A stretch of DNA of 64,000 bases from Bacteroidota bacterium (lineage in GTDB: Bacteria; Bacteroidota; Ignavibacteria; Ignavibacteriales; Ignavibacteriaceae). Positions 46,311 to 54,466 of this stretch are shown in pieces (positions within the stretch are counted from its first letter, which is position 1; every line of letters begins with the position of its first letter). Below the pieces are notes generated by a model, which saw only the letters and a program-made list of their open reading frames with translations, made no database searches and was not told where the DNA came from. Where the stretch lies: the NCBI GenBank assembly GCA_023453665.1, contig JAEXTA010000065.1, positions 5,492-69,491 of the forward strand. Reading direction: 5' to 3'. A program made the translations under genes and the position numbers.

Positions 46311-47012
46311 TCAAAACTTAACTGCATCTTTATATTCATTACTTTGCTTTCCGTACTGTGATGCTAAAGCAGATTTAACTTTCCGTACAATATCAGCAAG
46401 AGTATCATAAAAATCTTTTCGTTCATTTACTGCTCTGCTGTATGCGACATATTTTTCTGCTACTTCGGCATTCTTTGCATCAACGGAATCAAGGAATAAA
46501 GTAAAATCAGCAATTGTTATGTTCACATTACCCGGTGTATATGATGGATTTGTTTTTACAATTTCAAGAGCATCTTTTGCATATCTTAACATTGATGCAA
46601 ATGTACGTTCACTTGTTGATTTTGTTTTAGGTGAACTGTCAGTCCCGGCTTTCTTTCTTTTTACTTTTGCGCCGCGGATATCCTGGACTATTTTCTGTAA
46701 TCTTTTAAAATCACCCGCCTTCTTTCCTTCCGGCAGTGATGCAACAAAATCCCGTATCTGCGAACAGCGTTTAATCAGACCGGCATCACCATGAAACAGC
46801 TCTTTTCTTTCAGCACGCACAGTTTGAAGTACGGAAAGTTTTGACGCCGTATTACTGTTTGCAGTACTGATAGAATCAAGCAATGCGTTTATGTTTGCAG
46901 GCAGTAAATTACTTACTCCCGGCTGATAAGAAGGGATTAACGAAAGATACGCGGCAAGGTTCCTGCCTTTAGTGTATTTTTCGCCAAAAGTTTTTTCAGA
47001 TTGCTGTGGCAT
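46311..47012 (-). CDS. Internally duplicated protein of unknown function
   Basis: 233 residues, no signal peptide. Two related halves: residues about 22-90 (SLIPSYQPGVSNLLPANINALLDS ... VRAERKELFHGDAG) and about 150-220 (KTNPSYTPGNVNITIADFTLFLDS ... AVNERKDFYDTLAD). Each is a helical unit with a Y-x-P-x-N/ANI...LD and ...ERK-x-F/L pattern, joined by a basic linker (KVKRKKAGTDSSPKTKST). The basic linker could contact nucleic acid. The start is 17 bp from a 21-bp iteron array at 47029-47316, so the array overlaps its promoter region. Confidence 0.62.
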   Translation of the reverse strand: MPQQSEKTFGEKYTKGRNLAAYLSLIPSYQPGVSNLLPANINALLDSISTANSNTASKLSVLQTVRAERKELFHGDAGLIKRCSQIRDFVASLPEGKKAGDFKRLQKIVQDIRGAKVKRKKAGTDSSPKTKSTSERTFASMLRYAKDALEIVKTNPSYTPGNVNITIADFTLFLDSVDAKNAEVAEKYVAYSRAVNERKDFYDTLADIVRKVKSALASQYGKQSNEYKDAVKF

Positions 47013-47028
47013 CTGTTTTCTTTCTCAA

Positions 47029-47316
47029 ATGATAAGAAAATAATAGTAATCACTAAGATACTAACATCACTTGCTAAAGTAACAACTATTATTGATAAAT
47101 AAAATATTATCCTTACTAAGATTTAAAGTTCTCTTGCTAATATTAATATTATAGTTGCTAAAATAAATATTACAAATGTGATATTAGCAAGAGTAATAAA
47201 TATCTTAGCATTAGCAGTTTAAATCTTATCAATTAGAAATAAAATCTTATTAATAACAAAAATAATCTTAGCGATAGATAAACAAATTTTAGCATTAGAC
47301 TAATTAATCTTAACAA
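47029..47316. repeat. 21-bp-periodic head-to-head iteron array (about 14 units)
   Basis: In the left half, ttgctaa-like cores start at 47029, 47050, 47071, 47092, 47113, 47134 and 47155, exactly 21 bp apart. In the right half the reverse complement (ttagcaa-like) starts at 47184, 47205, 47226, 47247, 47268, 47289 and 47310, again exactly 21 bp apart. The consensus of the units is about TTGCTAAGAT followed by AT-rich sequence. The two blocks face each other around 47172. 21 bp equals two turns of B-DNA, so all cores face the same side of the helix. Not a CRISPR and not coding. Confidence 0.85.
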
Positions 47317-47465
47317 TTAATAAATATGCTATATATTAGGGGAGAGTAGGCAGAGATTTAGAATGTTTTGTTTGATTCTTTAGAGTTAAAATTTGCTTTA
47401 TGGATGCTGAGACATAAGTCAACTGGTTTCTCTGATTGTTTAAAGATCTTGATCTACTTAATAGT
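47317..47465. other. AT-rich non-coding segment beside the iteron array
   Basis: About 150 bp between the last iteron and the 3' end of the DNA adenine methyltransferase gene. It contains no further 21-bp-phased core, no convincing ORF and no recognisable RNA. Confidence 0.4.
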
Positions 47466-48320
47466 TTACGCCTTATAGTCCGAAAAAGTCAAGAACAAAT
47501 TTTCTTTTAAATTATCATCGGGAAATGAGTAATTAGAAATAAATAGCTCTTTGCCCAATTGATTCGACTCTTTATTAACATTTCGCATTCCGTATGTTAA
47601 ATCCCAGGTTTTGATGTTAGCAAAAGAAAAAAGATCTTTTATGAAGTCACAATCATCATATGTAATCAACCATTTGTGTTTTGTTTGCTTAATTACGCTG
47701 GCAAATCTTTCGTGATCAAAAATTTTATGTAACGACCCATTTTTACCATACAGGGCAGATTTAGTTGCGGAGTAATAGGGGGGGTCAAGAAACAAAAATA
47801 CATTATTACCATCAGCAAATACCACTTCTTCGTAATCAAGATTAGAAATTCTAGTATTCAACAAAATCTTTGAAAGAGATTTAACACGTTCGATACTTGA
47901 TTCAGTAAACCTTTTATGGAACGCTGCATTTGAAAAACCACCACTTTCTGTCGTTCCAGAAAAGGTTATTCTGTTAAAAATGAAAAAAGCAGCTGCTTTC
48001 TTAATATTATCAAATGATTCTATATTCTCTAATAAAAACCTATATAATTCTTTTCCATCAGGATAACATGAACGGAATTCAAGAATTGATTCAATAAGGC
48101 TGTTTGGATTTTCCTTACTCTCATTCCAAAAATGATAAAGGTTTTGGTAAATATCGTTTATCCAAAAAGTTCTAGAGGGAAATTTTTGTTTTAAATAAAC
48201 AAAAACAGAACCACCCCCAACAAAAGGTTCGCGAAATTCTTTAAAATCCGGTATTAATTTCGAAATCGAATCTATAGCCTTACTTTTACCACCAGGATAT
48301 CTAAGTGGACTTTTAATCAT
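47466..48320 (-). CDS. DNA adenine methyltransferase, D12 (Dam-like, alpha class)
   Basis: Start set at 48320 (MIKSPLRYPGGKSKAIDSI), a typical D12-class beginning; the longer frame overlaps the nuclease gene. 284 residues. Motif I-like FREPFVGGGSVFVYLKQKF comes first and the catalytic DPPYYSATKSALYG motif later, an order typical of alpha-class N6-adenine methyltransferases. One base separates its start from the stop of the upstream probable nuclease. It probably protects one strand of the site cut by that enzyme. Confidence 0.93.
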   Translation of the reverse strand: MIKSPLRYPGGKSKAIDSISKLIPDFKEFREPFVGGGSVFVYLKQKFPSRTFWINDIYQNLYHFWNESKENPNSLIESILEFRSCYPDGKELYRFLLENIESFDNIKKAAAFFIFNRITFSGTTESGGFSNAAFHKRFTESSIERVKSLSKILLNTRISNLDYEEVVFADGNNVFLFLDPPYYSATKSALYGKNGSLHKIFDHERFASVIKQTKHKWLITYDDCDFIKDLFSFANIKTWDLTYGMRNVNKESNQLGKELFISNYSFPDDNLKENLFLTFSDYKA

Positions 48321-48321
48321 T

Positions 48322-49419
48322 TCAGACGCCTTCAATAATAACTTCAAAATTGTTTGCCTTTGCTTCTGCGAAAAGTCTATCGATAATATCAACATTATTC
48401 GCATTAAAACCAGTTGAGACTTTAAATTGTTCTACTTCTGAAGTCGAGTTTTGAGAAGATATTTTTCCAGAAATATTAGTAGAGGTTAATTTTAAAACTG
48501 GCTTGGGAGTAAAATCAGTATCATTAATTTTTACTTCAGTTAAATTAGAATACAAAACCATTTTCAACAGACCATCTTTTATATCTCCTATACTTGGTAA
48601 TTTTGAATTTCTTGAGTGTTTGCCTTCAATCAAAAATAAATTATTATCAACGATAGAAATTTCATCTGTCGTAAAGTAGTATTTCCCGCCAAGGTAGTTT
48701 TCGATTGTGATAGTTGCTTTTGTTGATGTTGATAAAAATTCTTTTGGCTGTAAAGTCTGCCTCTCTCTATTCTGAGCTTCTTTAGCTTTATTTCTTGACG
48801 TAGCCATAAAATCTGCTACTCCTTTCTGAAATTGACTTTTAAAGCGTTGTATCCCTCTAGAATTATGAAACGAAACTTTTAATTTTTTTTCAAGACGATT
48901 ATATGTTTCTTGAACAATATCAATCAGCGACGGAAGAGTATCATTTATTTCTTTTAAATTCCAATGCAATGCTGAGCTATGATAATTACTGATTTCCAAA
49001 ATTTTATTTTTAACATAGTTGTTATCGAACTCTTGATCTGTAATCTTGTTTTCTCTTGAAGGATGGATGACAGCGTTATTATAATAAGCAAGAATAACAT
49101 AGACATCTAAAAGACTCATTAATGAAACTGTATCCCATTGAATAAAGTCACGGTCTCCTTTTGACCCCTCATCTTTAATAATTGGGATTACTGTAATTCT
49201 TTTAGGGACATTTAGAGAATTATAAACTCTTTCAAAAGGATATGATCGAGTTCGTTTGGGCGAAACCCACTTTGAAATTCCATAGTTGTATTGTTTGTCG
49301 GATAATAAAAAACAAGAAGGGGCTGAATTAATATTGAAATCTTTAAAACTAACCTCTGTTAAATCATCAGTGCAGTTTACATTATACTTAATTCCAGTAA
49401 TTTTTGCGGAAATGTTCAT
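48322..49419 (-). CDS. Probable type II restriction endonuclease
   Basis: Start set at 49419 (MNISAKITGIKYNVNC), one base after the upstream methyltransferase stop; the longer frame would overlap it by 87 bp. 365 residues. I do not recognise the exact family. Near residue 255 a PD-(D/E)xK-like pattern is visible: TTDEISIVDNNLFLIEGKHS, with Asp/Glu on the preceding strand and E-x-K in IEGKHS. Its position between two methyltransferases, 1 bp from each, is the main argument that it is the nuclease. Cytoplasmic. Confidence 0.75.
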   Translation of the reverse strand: MNISAKITGIKYNVNCTDDLTEVSFKDFNINSAPSCFLLSDKQYNYGISKWVSPKRTRSYPFERVYNSLNVPKRITVIPIIKDEGSKGDRDFIQWDTVSLMSLLDVYVILAYYNNAVIHPSRENKITDQEFDNNYVKNKILEISNYHSSALHWNLKEINDTLPSLIDIVQETYNRLEKKLKVSFHNSRGIQRFKSQFQKGVADFMATSRNKAKEAQNRERQTLQPKEFLSTSTKATITIENYLGGKYYFTTDEISIVDNNLFLIEGKHSRNSKLPSIGDIKDGLLKMVLYSNLTEVKINDTDFTPKPVLKLTSTNISGKISSQNSTSEVEQFKVSTGFNANNVDIIDRLFAEAKANNFEVIIEGV

Positions 49420-49420
49420 G

Positions 49421-50311
49421 TCATTTGTGTTCCTTAGATTTTTTCTTTTCAATATATTCAAGAGTAACAAACTTATATTTGCCAGTTTTTCTTTCAATGA
49501 TTTCAAAATTGTCCTCGTGGTTGAAAATGTCTGAACTTACATCAAAACCAATTTTCTTTCTGATAACTTTTTCTAAATCGCGTATTATTTCAATACCAAC
49601 TGAATTTCTTTTTAATAAGCGGGCAACTTTCATTGTTGTTCCGCTTCCTAAAAATGGGTCTAGAACAGTTTCTCCAAAATATGAATACAATTTAATGATT
49701 CGATAAGGTAATTGTTCTGGAAATGCCGCAACATTTTTTTCCAGTGATGAACCGGGCAAAACATTTGTCATTTCCCAAAGGGTTTTATGCCAATTATTAT
49801 TTTGAAATTCTTTTTTATCAATTTGCGAAAGTTCACGTATTTCTTTTGAAATAGAACGATAATCAAATTTCCCTTTCTGAAAGATCACGATACTCTCTAA
49901 AAGATTATCGGGATAATAATACATAGGGAACGGATTCTGTAATATTACACCACTTCGTTTACTAATTCTTAAATACCCATCCGGCTTCTTCCAAATTATC
50001 CTATCTCTATAACGAAAACCCGCATTCTGAAATATCTTTGTTGCATCGGCAACGATCGGGTATTTGGTCCCTTTTACCAACATATCATCAATATTTAATG
50101 CGACTATGCGTCCATCCTGTAATACGCGAAATGATTCTTTTGCAAAATGATTTAAAACACCCAAGTATTGTTCATAATTGCTAAAAAGTCCATCGTAATC
50201 GAATGGCGCATTATAGTATGGTGGTGAAGAGACTATCAAATGAATGCTTGAATCACGAACTTCACTCATTTCCATACAATTACCAAAAATCAACTTATGA
50301 TTTGTCTTCAT
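49421..50311 (-). CDS. DNA methyltransferase, beta class (N4/N6)
   Basis: 296 residues. Catalytic SPPYYNAPFDYDG motif lies near residue 30, ahead of the AdoMet-binding DPFLGSGTTMKVARLL motif near residue 219, an order that marks the beta class (N4-cytosine or N6-adenine). First gene of the three-gene restriction-modification cassette. Two methyltransferases of different classes suggest an asymmetric recognition site or one enzyme for each strand. Confidence 0.92.
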   Translation of the reverse strand: MKTNHKLIFGNCMEMSEVRDSSIHLIVSSPPYYNAPFDYDGLFSNYEQYLGVLNHFAKESFRVLQDGRIVALNIDDMLVKGTKYPIVADATKIFQNAGFRYRDRIIWKKPDGYLRISKRSGVILQNPFPMYYYPDNLLESIVIFQKGKFDYRSISKEIRELSQIDKKEFQNNNWHKTLWEMTNVLPGSSLEKNVAAFPEQLPYRIIKLYSYFGETVLDPFLGSGTTMKVARLLKRNSVGIEIIRDLEKVIRKKIGFDVSSDIFNHEDNFEIIERKTGKYKFVTLEYIEKKKSKEHK

Positions 50312-50334
50312 ATAATTTTTTTTTCATATCAAAT

Positions 50335-50985
50335 TTAATTCACTTCTCTATTCCTATCAATCCAATAACCCCAGGCAATGATTAACCATTGCGCATTGCC
50401 GACTATTCCTATTGATTCAACATTTTCCGGCGGGGGACCAAACAGGTTGGCAAGGTACATTACAATCAGAAATATTATCAATCCCAATAAAGCATAAACA
50501 CCCGTTTTGTTTTTCTTTTTTGTTGATTTATAATAAAGAAAAACTCCGGCAGCAAACACCAAGCCTTCAAGAATTACTGTCGCCGCAAAACTATTCCATA
50601 AACCAAATCCGACTTTCAATTCACTACCCGGAATTATCGGCAGATCAGGAATGTGAACGAGCAAATCAAGAAACCAGTGAGTTAATACTAGTGCACCGAG
50701 TATTAATGCCGTCTTAAATTTTTTCTTAATGAAAAAGTAAACTGCGCCGAATACTACCGCCCAGACAATCACGCCAAACAAACTGTGTGTAAAAGGATAG
50801 TAAGTAAAATCAAGCGGCGTTACTGCAGATACTGTTTTGTTTATTTCAACGCGTTCAATACCAAGTAAAACAAAAACGGGCCAGATCAGATCAATCCATT
50901 GAGCAGCCATAAAGTATGTACCGAGCGAAGCAGACCTATCAAATTTTTTACCTGCAAAACCGGCTCCGAAATGTCCAATAAACAT
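50335..50985 (-). CDS. YdjM-like membrane-bound metal-dependent hydrolase
   Basis: 216 residues, several membrane helices. Conserved His-rich blocks: MFIGHFGAGFAGKK, DFTYYPFTHSLFG, and LTHWFLDLLVHIPDLP, matching the YdjM/LexA-binding inner-membrane hydrolase family pattern (PF04307-like). The His and Asp residues are candidate metal ligands. Precise substrate unknown. Confidence 0.82.
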   Translation of the reverse strand: MFIGHFGAGFAGKKFDRSASLGTYFMAAQWIDLIWPVFVLLGIERVEINKTVSAVTPLDFTYYPFTHSLFGVIVWAVVFGAVYFFIKKKFKTALILGALVLTHWFLDLLVHIPDLPIIPGSELKVGFGLWNSFAATVILEGLVFAAGVFLYYKSTKKKNKTGVYALLGLIIFLIVMYLANLFGPPPENVESIGIVGNAQWLIIAWGYWIDRNREVN

Positions 50986-51096
50986 TGTTACCTCTTAAGA
51001 TATTGTGCTTAAAACAAAGTGTTAAAAAATGTTAATTACGGGAACTATATTATATCACCCTGCATCTAACCTGCTGAAAAAAAGAAAGGACTAAAA

Positions 51097-51714
51097 ATGA
51101 CTCGGACTAACTTAATAATTTTTTTGATTTCTGTGTTTGCTGTTTTTCAAATGACATTGGCACAGGAAAAAACATCTGACAAACTGAAAGATGTTAAAGG
51201 TGATATACAAAAGATCACCATCACAACAGAAAACGGCGATGTTGTTATTGAAGGCGATGAAGCACAAAAACTTTTTAAAGATATGAAAAAGTCTTCTTCA
51301 AAAATGAAATTCAAAGTTTTTTCTTCTGACGGCGATGATGATGTGATAAAAAAGAAAAAAGTAATTATCCTTGATTCGGATGCAGATGACGATATGGTCT
51401 GGAATTCTGAAGATGACAGCGATGATGAATTTGATGTGATGATCCTTAACGATGATGATGACTTTGAATGGGGAAGCGGCGAGGGAATGGATAAGAAAAT
51501 CAAAATCACAATTAACGATGGAAAGAAAAAAGTCGAAGTAACCACAAATGAAAATGGCGAAGAAAAAACCGAAGTGTATGAAGGCGATGAAGCGGAAGAA
51601 TATCTGAAGAAACATGAATCAGACGAGATGAAAATAAAAATTGAAAAGCCCGGTAAGGATAAAAAAGTAAAAAAGATCATCATCGAAAAGAAAAGCGATG
51701 ATGTAAAAGAATAG
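51097..51714 (+). CDS. Acidic exported protein of unknown function
   Basis: 205 residues with signal peptide MTRTNLIIFLISVFAVFQMTLAQ. The mature part is extremely rich in Asp, Glu and Lys, with Asp-rich runs such as DSDADDDMVW and NDDDDFEWGSG. The pattern KITITTENGDVVIEGDEAQK recurs in related form (KIKITINDGKKKVEVTTNEN ... VYEGDEAEEYLKK), suggesting an internal duplication. Possible metal or mineral binding; no known family. Followed by a clean terminator. Confidence 0.78.
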   Translation: MTRTNLIIFLISVFAVFQMTLAQEKTSDKLKDVKGDIQKITITTENGDVVIEGDEAQKLFKDMKKSSSKMKFKVFSSDGDDDVIKKKKVIILDSDADDDMVWNSEDDSDDEFDVMILNDDDDFEWGSGEGMDKKIKITINDGKKKVEVTTNENGEEKTEVYEGDEAEEYLKKHESDEMKIKIEKPGKDKKVKKIIIEKKSDDVKE

Positions 51715-51732
51715 TGTTACCACTAAAAAATT

Positions 51733-51773
51733 AAAGGCTTGTTGAATAACAAAATTTCGACAAGCCTTTTTTA
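51733..51773 (+). terminator. Intrinsic terminator after the acidic protein gene
   Basis: Stem aaaggcttgt (51733-51742) and acaagccttt (51760-51769), then a T run. Between here and 52059 nothing further is evident apart from a TATATTTG box at 51996-52003 resembling a Bacteroidota -7 element; the -33 element is weak. Confidence 0.85.
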
Positions 51774-52059
51774 TTGGAGAAAATTATTTGACCAGAAAGT
51801 GACTGAACAAATGAGTAAGGGCATAGTCTAACAGCACAGAATTAATAAATTATAATTGGTACTGGTGAAAGATGACATCTTTGTTAAATAAAATTAAAAC
51901 TGTTAGCATCAGTAAAGTATAGATTTAGTGATTAACAATTATAATCAGAAAGATGTAATCTTTTGTCGATCTTTTTTAGTAGGCTAAGTAAATAATATAT
52001 TTGCGGGAGGAATTATTGTGAATTGATTCCATTGTTTCACTAATCAAAAAAGGCTCTGT

Positions 52060-53355
52060 ATGAATAAAGAATCAGTCACACTTCGCATACTCTTCACCGG
52101 CGCACTCGTCATCGCTCTTTTAGTTCCGCTTGTAATGATCCAATCGCTTATAACTGAAAGGCAATCTTACAGGCATGAAGCAATTACCGAAATTGGAAAA
52201 GGCTGGGCGGGAGAACAAACCCTTGCCGGTCCCGTTCTTACTTTTGTTAATGAATATATAATAACTGAAAACGAAAAAACCTTTACAAAGCAGGATGTGA
52301 AATATGTTCTGCCGGATGATCTTGTCATCGAATCAAAAGTGCATCCCGAAATACGTTACCGGGGTATTTACCAGACCATCGTTTATAAAACAGATTTAAT
52401 CGTAAAAGGGAATTTTAATCCTGCCAGGATAAAAGAAGTTTTTAATCCGGATATTTTAAAGGAAAGTTACTTATCATTTAATGTCAGTGATCCGAGAGGC
52501 ATAAAAGAAAATATTAAACTAAGATGGGATAACGCTGAACAGGTAGTTAAACCCGGATTAAAAGACAGGAATGTTTTTAAAAATGGATTCTATTCATCAC
52601 TTAAAATTGAAAAAGATAAACCCGGCTATAACTTTGAACTTACACTAAGTCTTAATGGTGTTGAATCACTGAACTTTGTACCCGTTGGCAAAAACACAAA
52701 AGTTAATGTTAGTTCAACATGGCAAAGCCCTAACTTCTCAGGAAATTTTCTTCCGTCAACAAGAGAGATAAATGATAATGGATTTACAGCATCGTGGAAT
52801 GTGAATGAATTCAACCGGACATTTCCACAGGACTGGAACAGCAGCACATACAATATTTTTGATGATGCCTTCGGAGTTCGTTTTGTCATTCCCGCTGATG
52901 AATACCAGCAGACAATGCGTTCATCTAAATACGGAATACTGATTGTGCTTCTGACCTTTTTAAGTTTCTTCCTTGTCGAAGTATTCAGCGGCAAAGCGAC
53001 ACACCCGATACAATATTTGTTAATCGGACTTGCGTTAGTGATCTTCTATTCACTTCTCCTGGCGTTGTCTGAATATATAAAGTTCCAGTATTCCTATTTG
53101 CTTGCGGCTGTGCTTGTGATAGGATTAATAAGTCTTTATGTAAAAAGTATTTTTAAGAATGGCAGGATAACATTGGCAATAGCTGGTTTGCTCTTTATGT
53201 TTTACGGATTTGTTTACGTGATACTTCAGTTGCAGGATTATTCGCTGCTACTTGGTAACATCGCATTGTTGCTGATACTTGCATCAGTTATGTTCTTCAC
53301 AAGAAAAATTAACTGGTTTGATGTGCTGAAAGGGAAATCAAAAACGCAGGGATAA
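52060..53355 (+). CDS. creD: CreD-family inner-membrane protein
   Basis: 431 residues. Starts with a membrane helix (RILFTGALVIALLVPLVMIQSLITERQSYRHEAITEI), then a large periplasmic domain with the family's AGPVLTFVNEY pattern, and about six C-terminal helices beginning LTFLSFFLVEVFSG. This is the CreD/Cet family, induced in E. coli by the CreBC two-component system and linked to envelope stress and colicin tolerance. No creBC-like gene is nearby, so regulation may differ. Confidence 0.95.
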   Translation: MNKESVTLRILFTGALVIALLVPLVMIQSLITERQSYRHEAITEIGKGWAGEQTLAGPVLTFVNEYIITENEKTFTKQDVKYVLPDDLVIESKVHPEIRYRGIYQTIVYKTDLIVKGNFNPARIKEVFNPDILKESYLSFNVSDPRGIKENIKLRWDNAEQVVKPGLKDRNVFKNGFYSSLKIEKDKPGYNFELTLSLNGVESLNFVPVGKNTKVNVSSTWQSPNFSGNFLPSTREINDNGFTASWNVNEFNRTFPQDWNSSTYNIFDDAFGVRFVIPADEYQQTMRSSKYGILIVLLTFLSFFLVEVFSGKATHPIQYLLIGLALVIFYSLLLALSEYIKFQYSYLLAAVLVIGLISLYVKSIFKNGRITLAIAGLLFMFYGFVYVILQLQDYSLLLGNIALLLILASVMFFTRKINWFDVLKGKSKTQG

Positions 53356-53377
53356 ATTGTAATTTGGAATAAAACAG

Positions 53378-53512
53378 AGGTTGTCTCAAAAACTTAAAAA
53401 TTGTCAGGCTGAGCTTGTTGAAGACTGACAATTTGAATTATCATGACCCTTCGATCCCATAGGGACGGGCGGGCTCAGGGTGACAGAAAAAAAATTACTT
53501 TTGAGACAACCT
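53378..53512. mobile_element. MITE-like element with 14-bp terminal inverted repeats
   Basis: Termini aggttgtctcaaaa (53378-53391) and ttttgagacaacct (53499-53512) are exact inverted repeats. Inside is a gtcaggctgagcttgttgaa palindrome of the same family as 42693-42724 and a GGGCTCAGGGTGACAG stretch. 135 bp with no ORF. It sits between convergent genes and may double as a terminator. Confidence 0.65.
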
Positions 53513-53539
53513 TTTCTACCTTAAAATAAACGGGTTCTG

Positions 53540-54265
53540 TCAGTTATTATTTTTAAGTACTTCTTTTAAAACCGTAGCTTTATCAATTGGTTTTGTACAG
53601 AAGAACCAGTCATAACACTTAACATCTTTTTCTTTACCATCCATTCTGTCCTTTGCTGTTCCACAGGACCCGGCAGGAGGAACGATAACATCATCACCTG
53701 GTCTCCAGTCAGCAGGAGTTGCAATTGAAAATTTATCCGCAGTCTGCAGAGCGATAAGAACCCTGTAAAGTTCATCAAAGTTTCTTCCAAGACTTAAAGG
53801 ATAATAAATGATTGTTCTTATGATTCCCTTGGGATCGATAAAGAATACCGCGCGAACAGCTTTTGTATTGCTTTCGCCGGGCTGAATCATTCCGTACTTC
53901 TTTGCGACTTCCATTGTTATATCTTCTATCAAAGGAAATTTAACTTCTACATTTTTCATTCCCTTGTATTCAATTTTATCTTTGATAGTTCTTAACCATG
54001 CTATGTGGCTGTAAAGACCGTCAACAGATAAACCAACCAACTTACAGTTAGCTTCAGCAAATTGATTTTCCATTGAAGCGAATGTCATAAACTCCGAAGT
54101 GCAGACCGGAGTAAAGTCAGCAGGGTGACTGAACAGAATAACCCATTCACCTGAATAATCCTGTGGGAAATTAATTTCGCCCTGTGTAGTTACGGCTTTG
54201 AATGAAGGTGCTTTATCGCCAATCCGCGGCATAGCTATAGTTTCGTTTTGAATTGTTTGTTCCAT
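53540..54265 (-). CDS. Peroxiredoxin (Prx6-like, with extra C-terminal cysteines)
   Basis: 241 residues. The peroxidatic Cys is C55 in SHPADFTPVCTSEF. The C-terminal extension carries C201, C217 and C223 (GSCGTAK ... KCYDWFFC), as in thermophilic/archaeal-type 2-Cys Prx6-family enzymes. It reduces hydrogen peroxide and organic peroxides; the electron donor here is unknown. Cytoplasmic. Convergent with creD. Confidence 0.95.
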   Translation of the reverse strand: MEQTIQNETIAMPRIGDKAPSFKAVTTQGEINFPQDYSGEWVILFSHPADFTPVCTSEFMTFASMENQFAEANCKLVGLSVDGLYSHIAWLRTIKDKIEYKGMKNVEVKFPLIEDITMEVAKKYGMIQPGESNTKAVRAVFFIDPKGIIRTIIYYPLSLGRNFDELYRVLIALQTADKFSIATPADWRPGDDVIVPPAGSCGTAKDRMDGKEKDVKCYDWFFCTKPIDKATVLKEVLKNNN

Positions 54266-54466
54266 TGAAGTTTTCTCCCATATTATATTTTTATTTGTTC
54301 TGACCGTGTGATGAAAACATCAAAGATTAGATTCAAAAATTCATGATCATTTCTTTTTATAGATAGAGAAAGGAGGGGGAGAGAAAAGAGAGAATAATTA
54401 TGAAGCAACTATTGTCTGATGACAAGTTTAAATGCAGTTAAAGGATTTAGATCTATTCATTAAATC

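Noticed and set aside
47029..47316. CRISPR array
   Set aside because: Repeat units are only about 7-10 conserved nt at a fixed 21-bp step, without 25-40 bp unique spacers, and no cas gene is present.
47029..47316. Heptad-repeat (7-codon) coding region
   Set aside because: A 21-bp period equals seven codons, but the units contain TAA in several frames on both strands and no start or long frame runs through the array.
45814..50311. Prophage or conjugative element
   Set aside because: Restriction-modification, GIY-YIG and repeats occur together, but no integrase, relaxase, tail gene or tRNA attachment site is visible.
51147..51683. Antisense ORF of 178 residues over the acidic protein
   Set aside because: It is Ser/Phe-rich low complexity, the complement of the Lys/Asp/Glu codons of the real gene, and has no own start signal.
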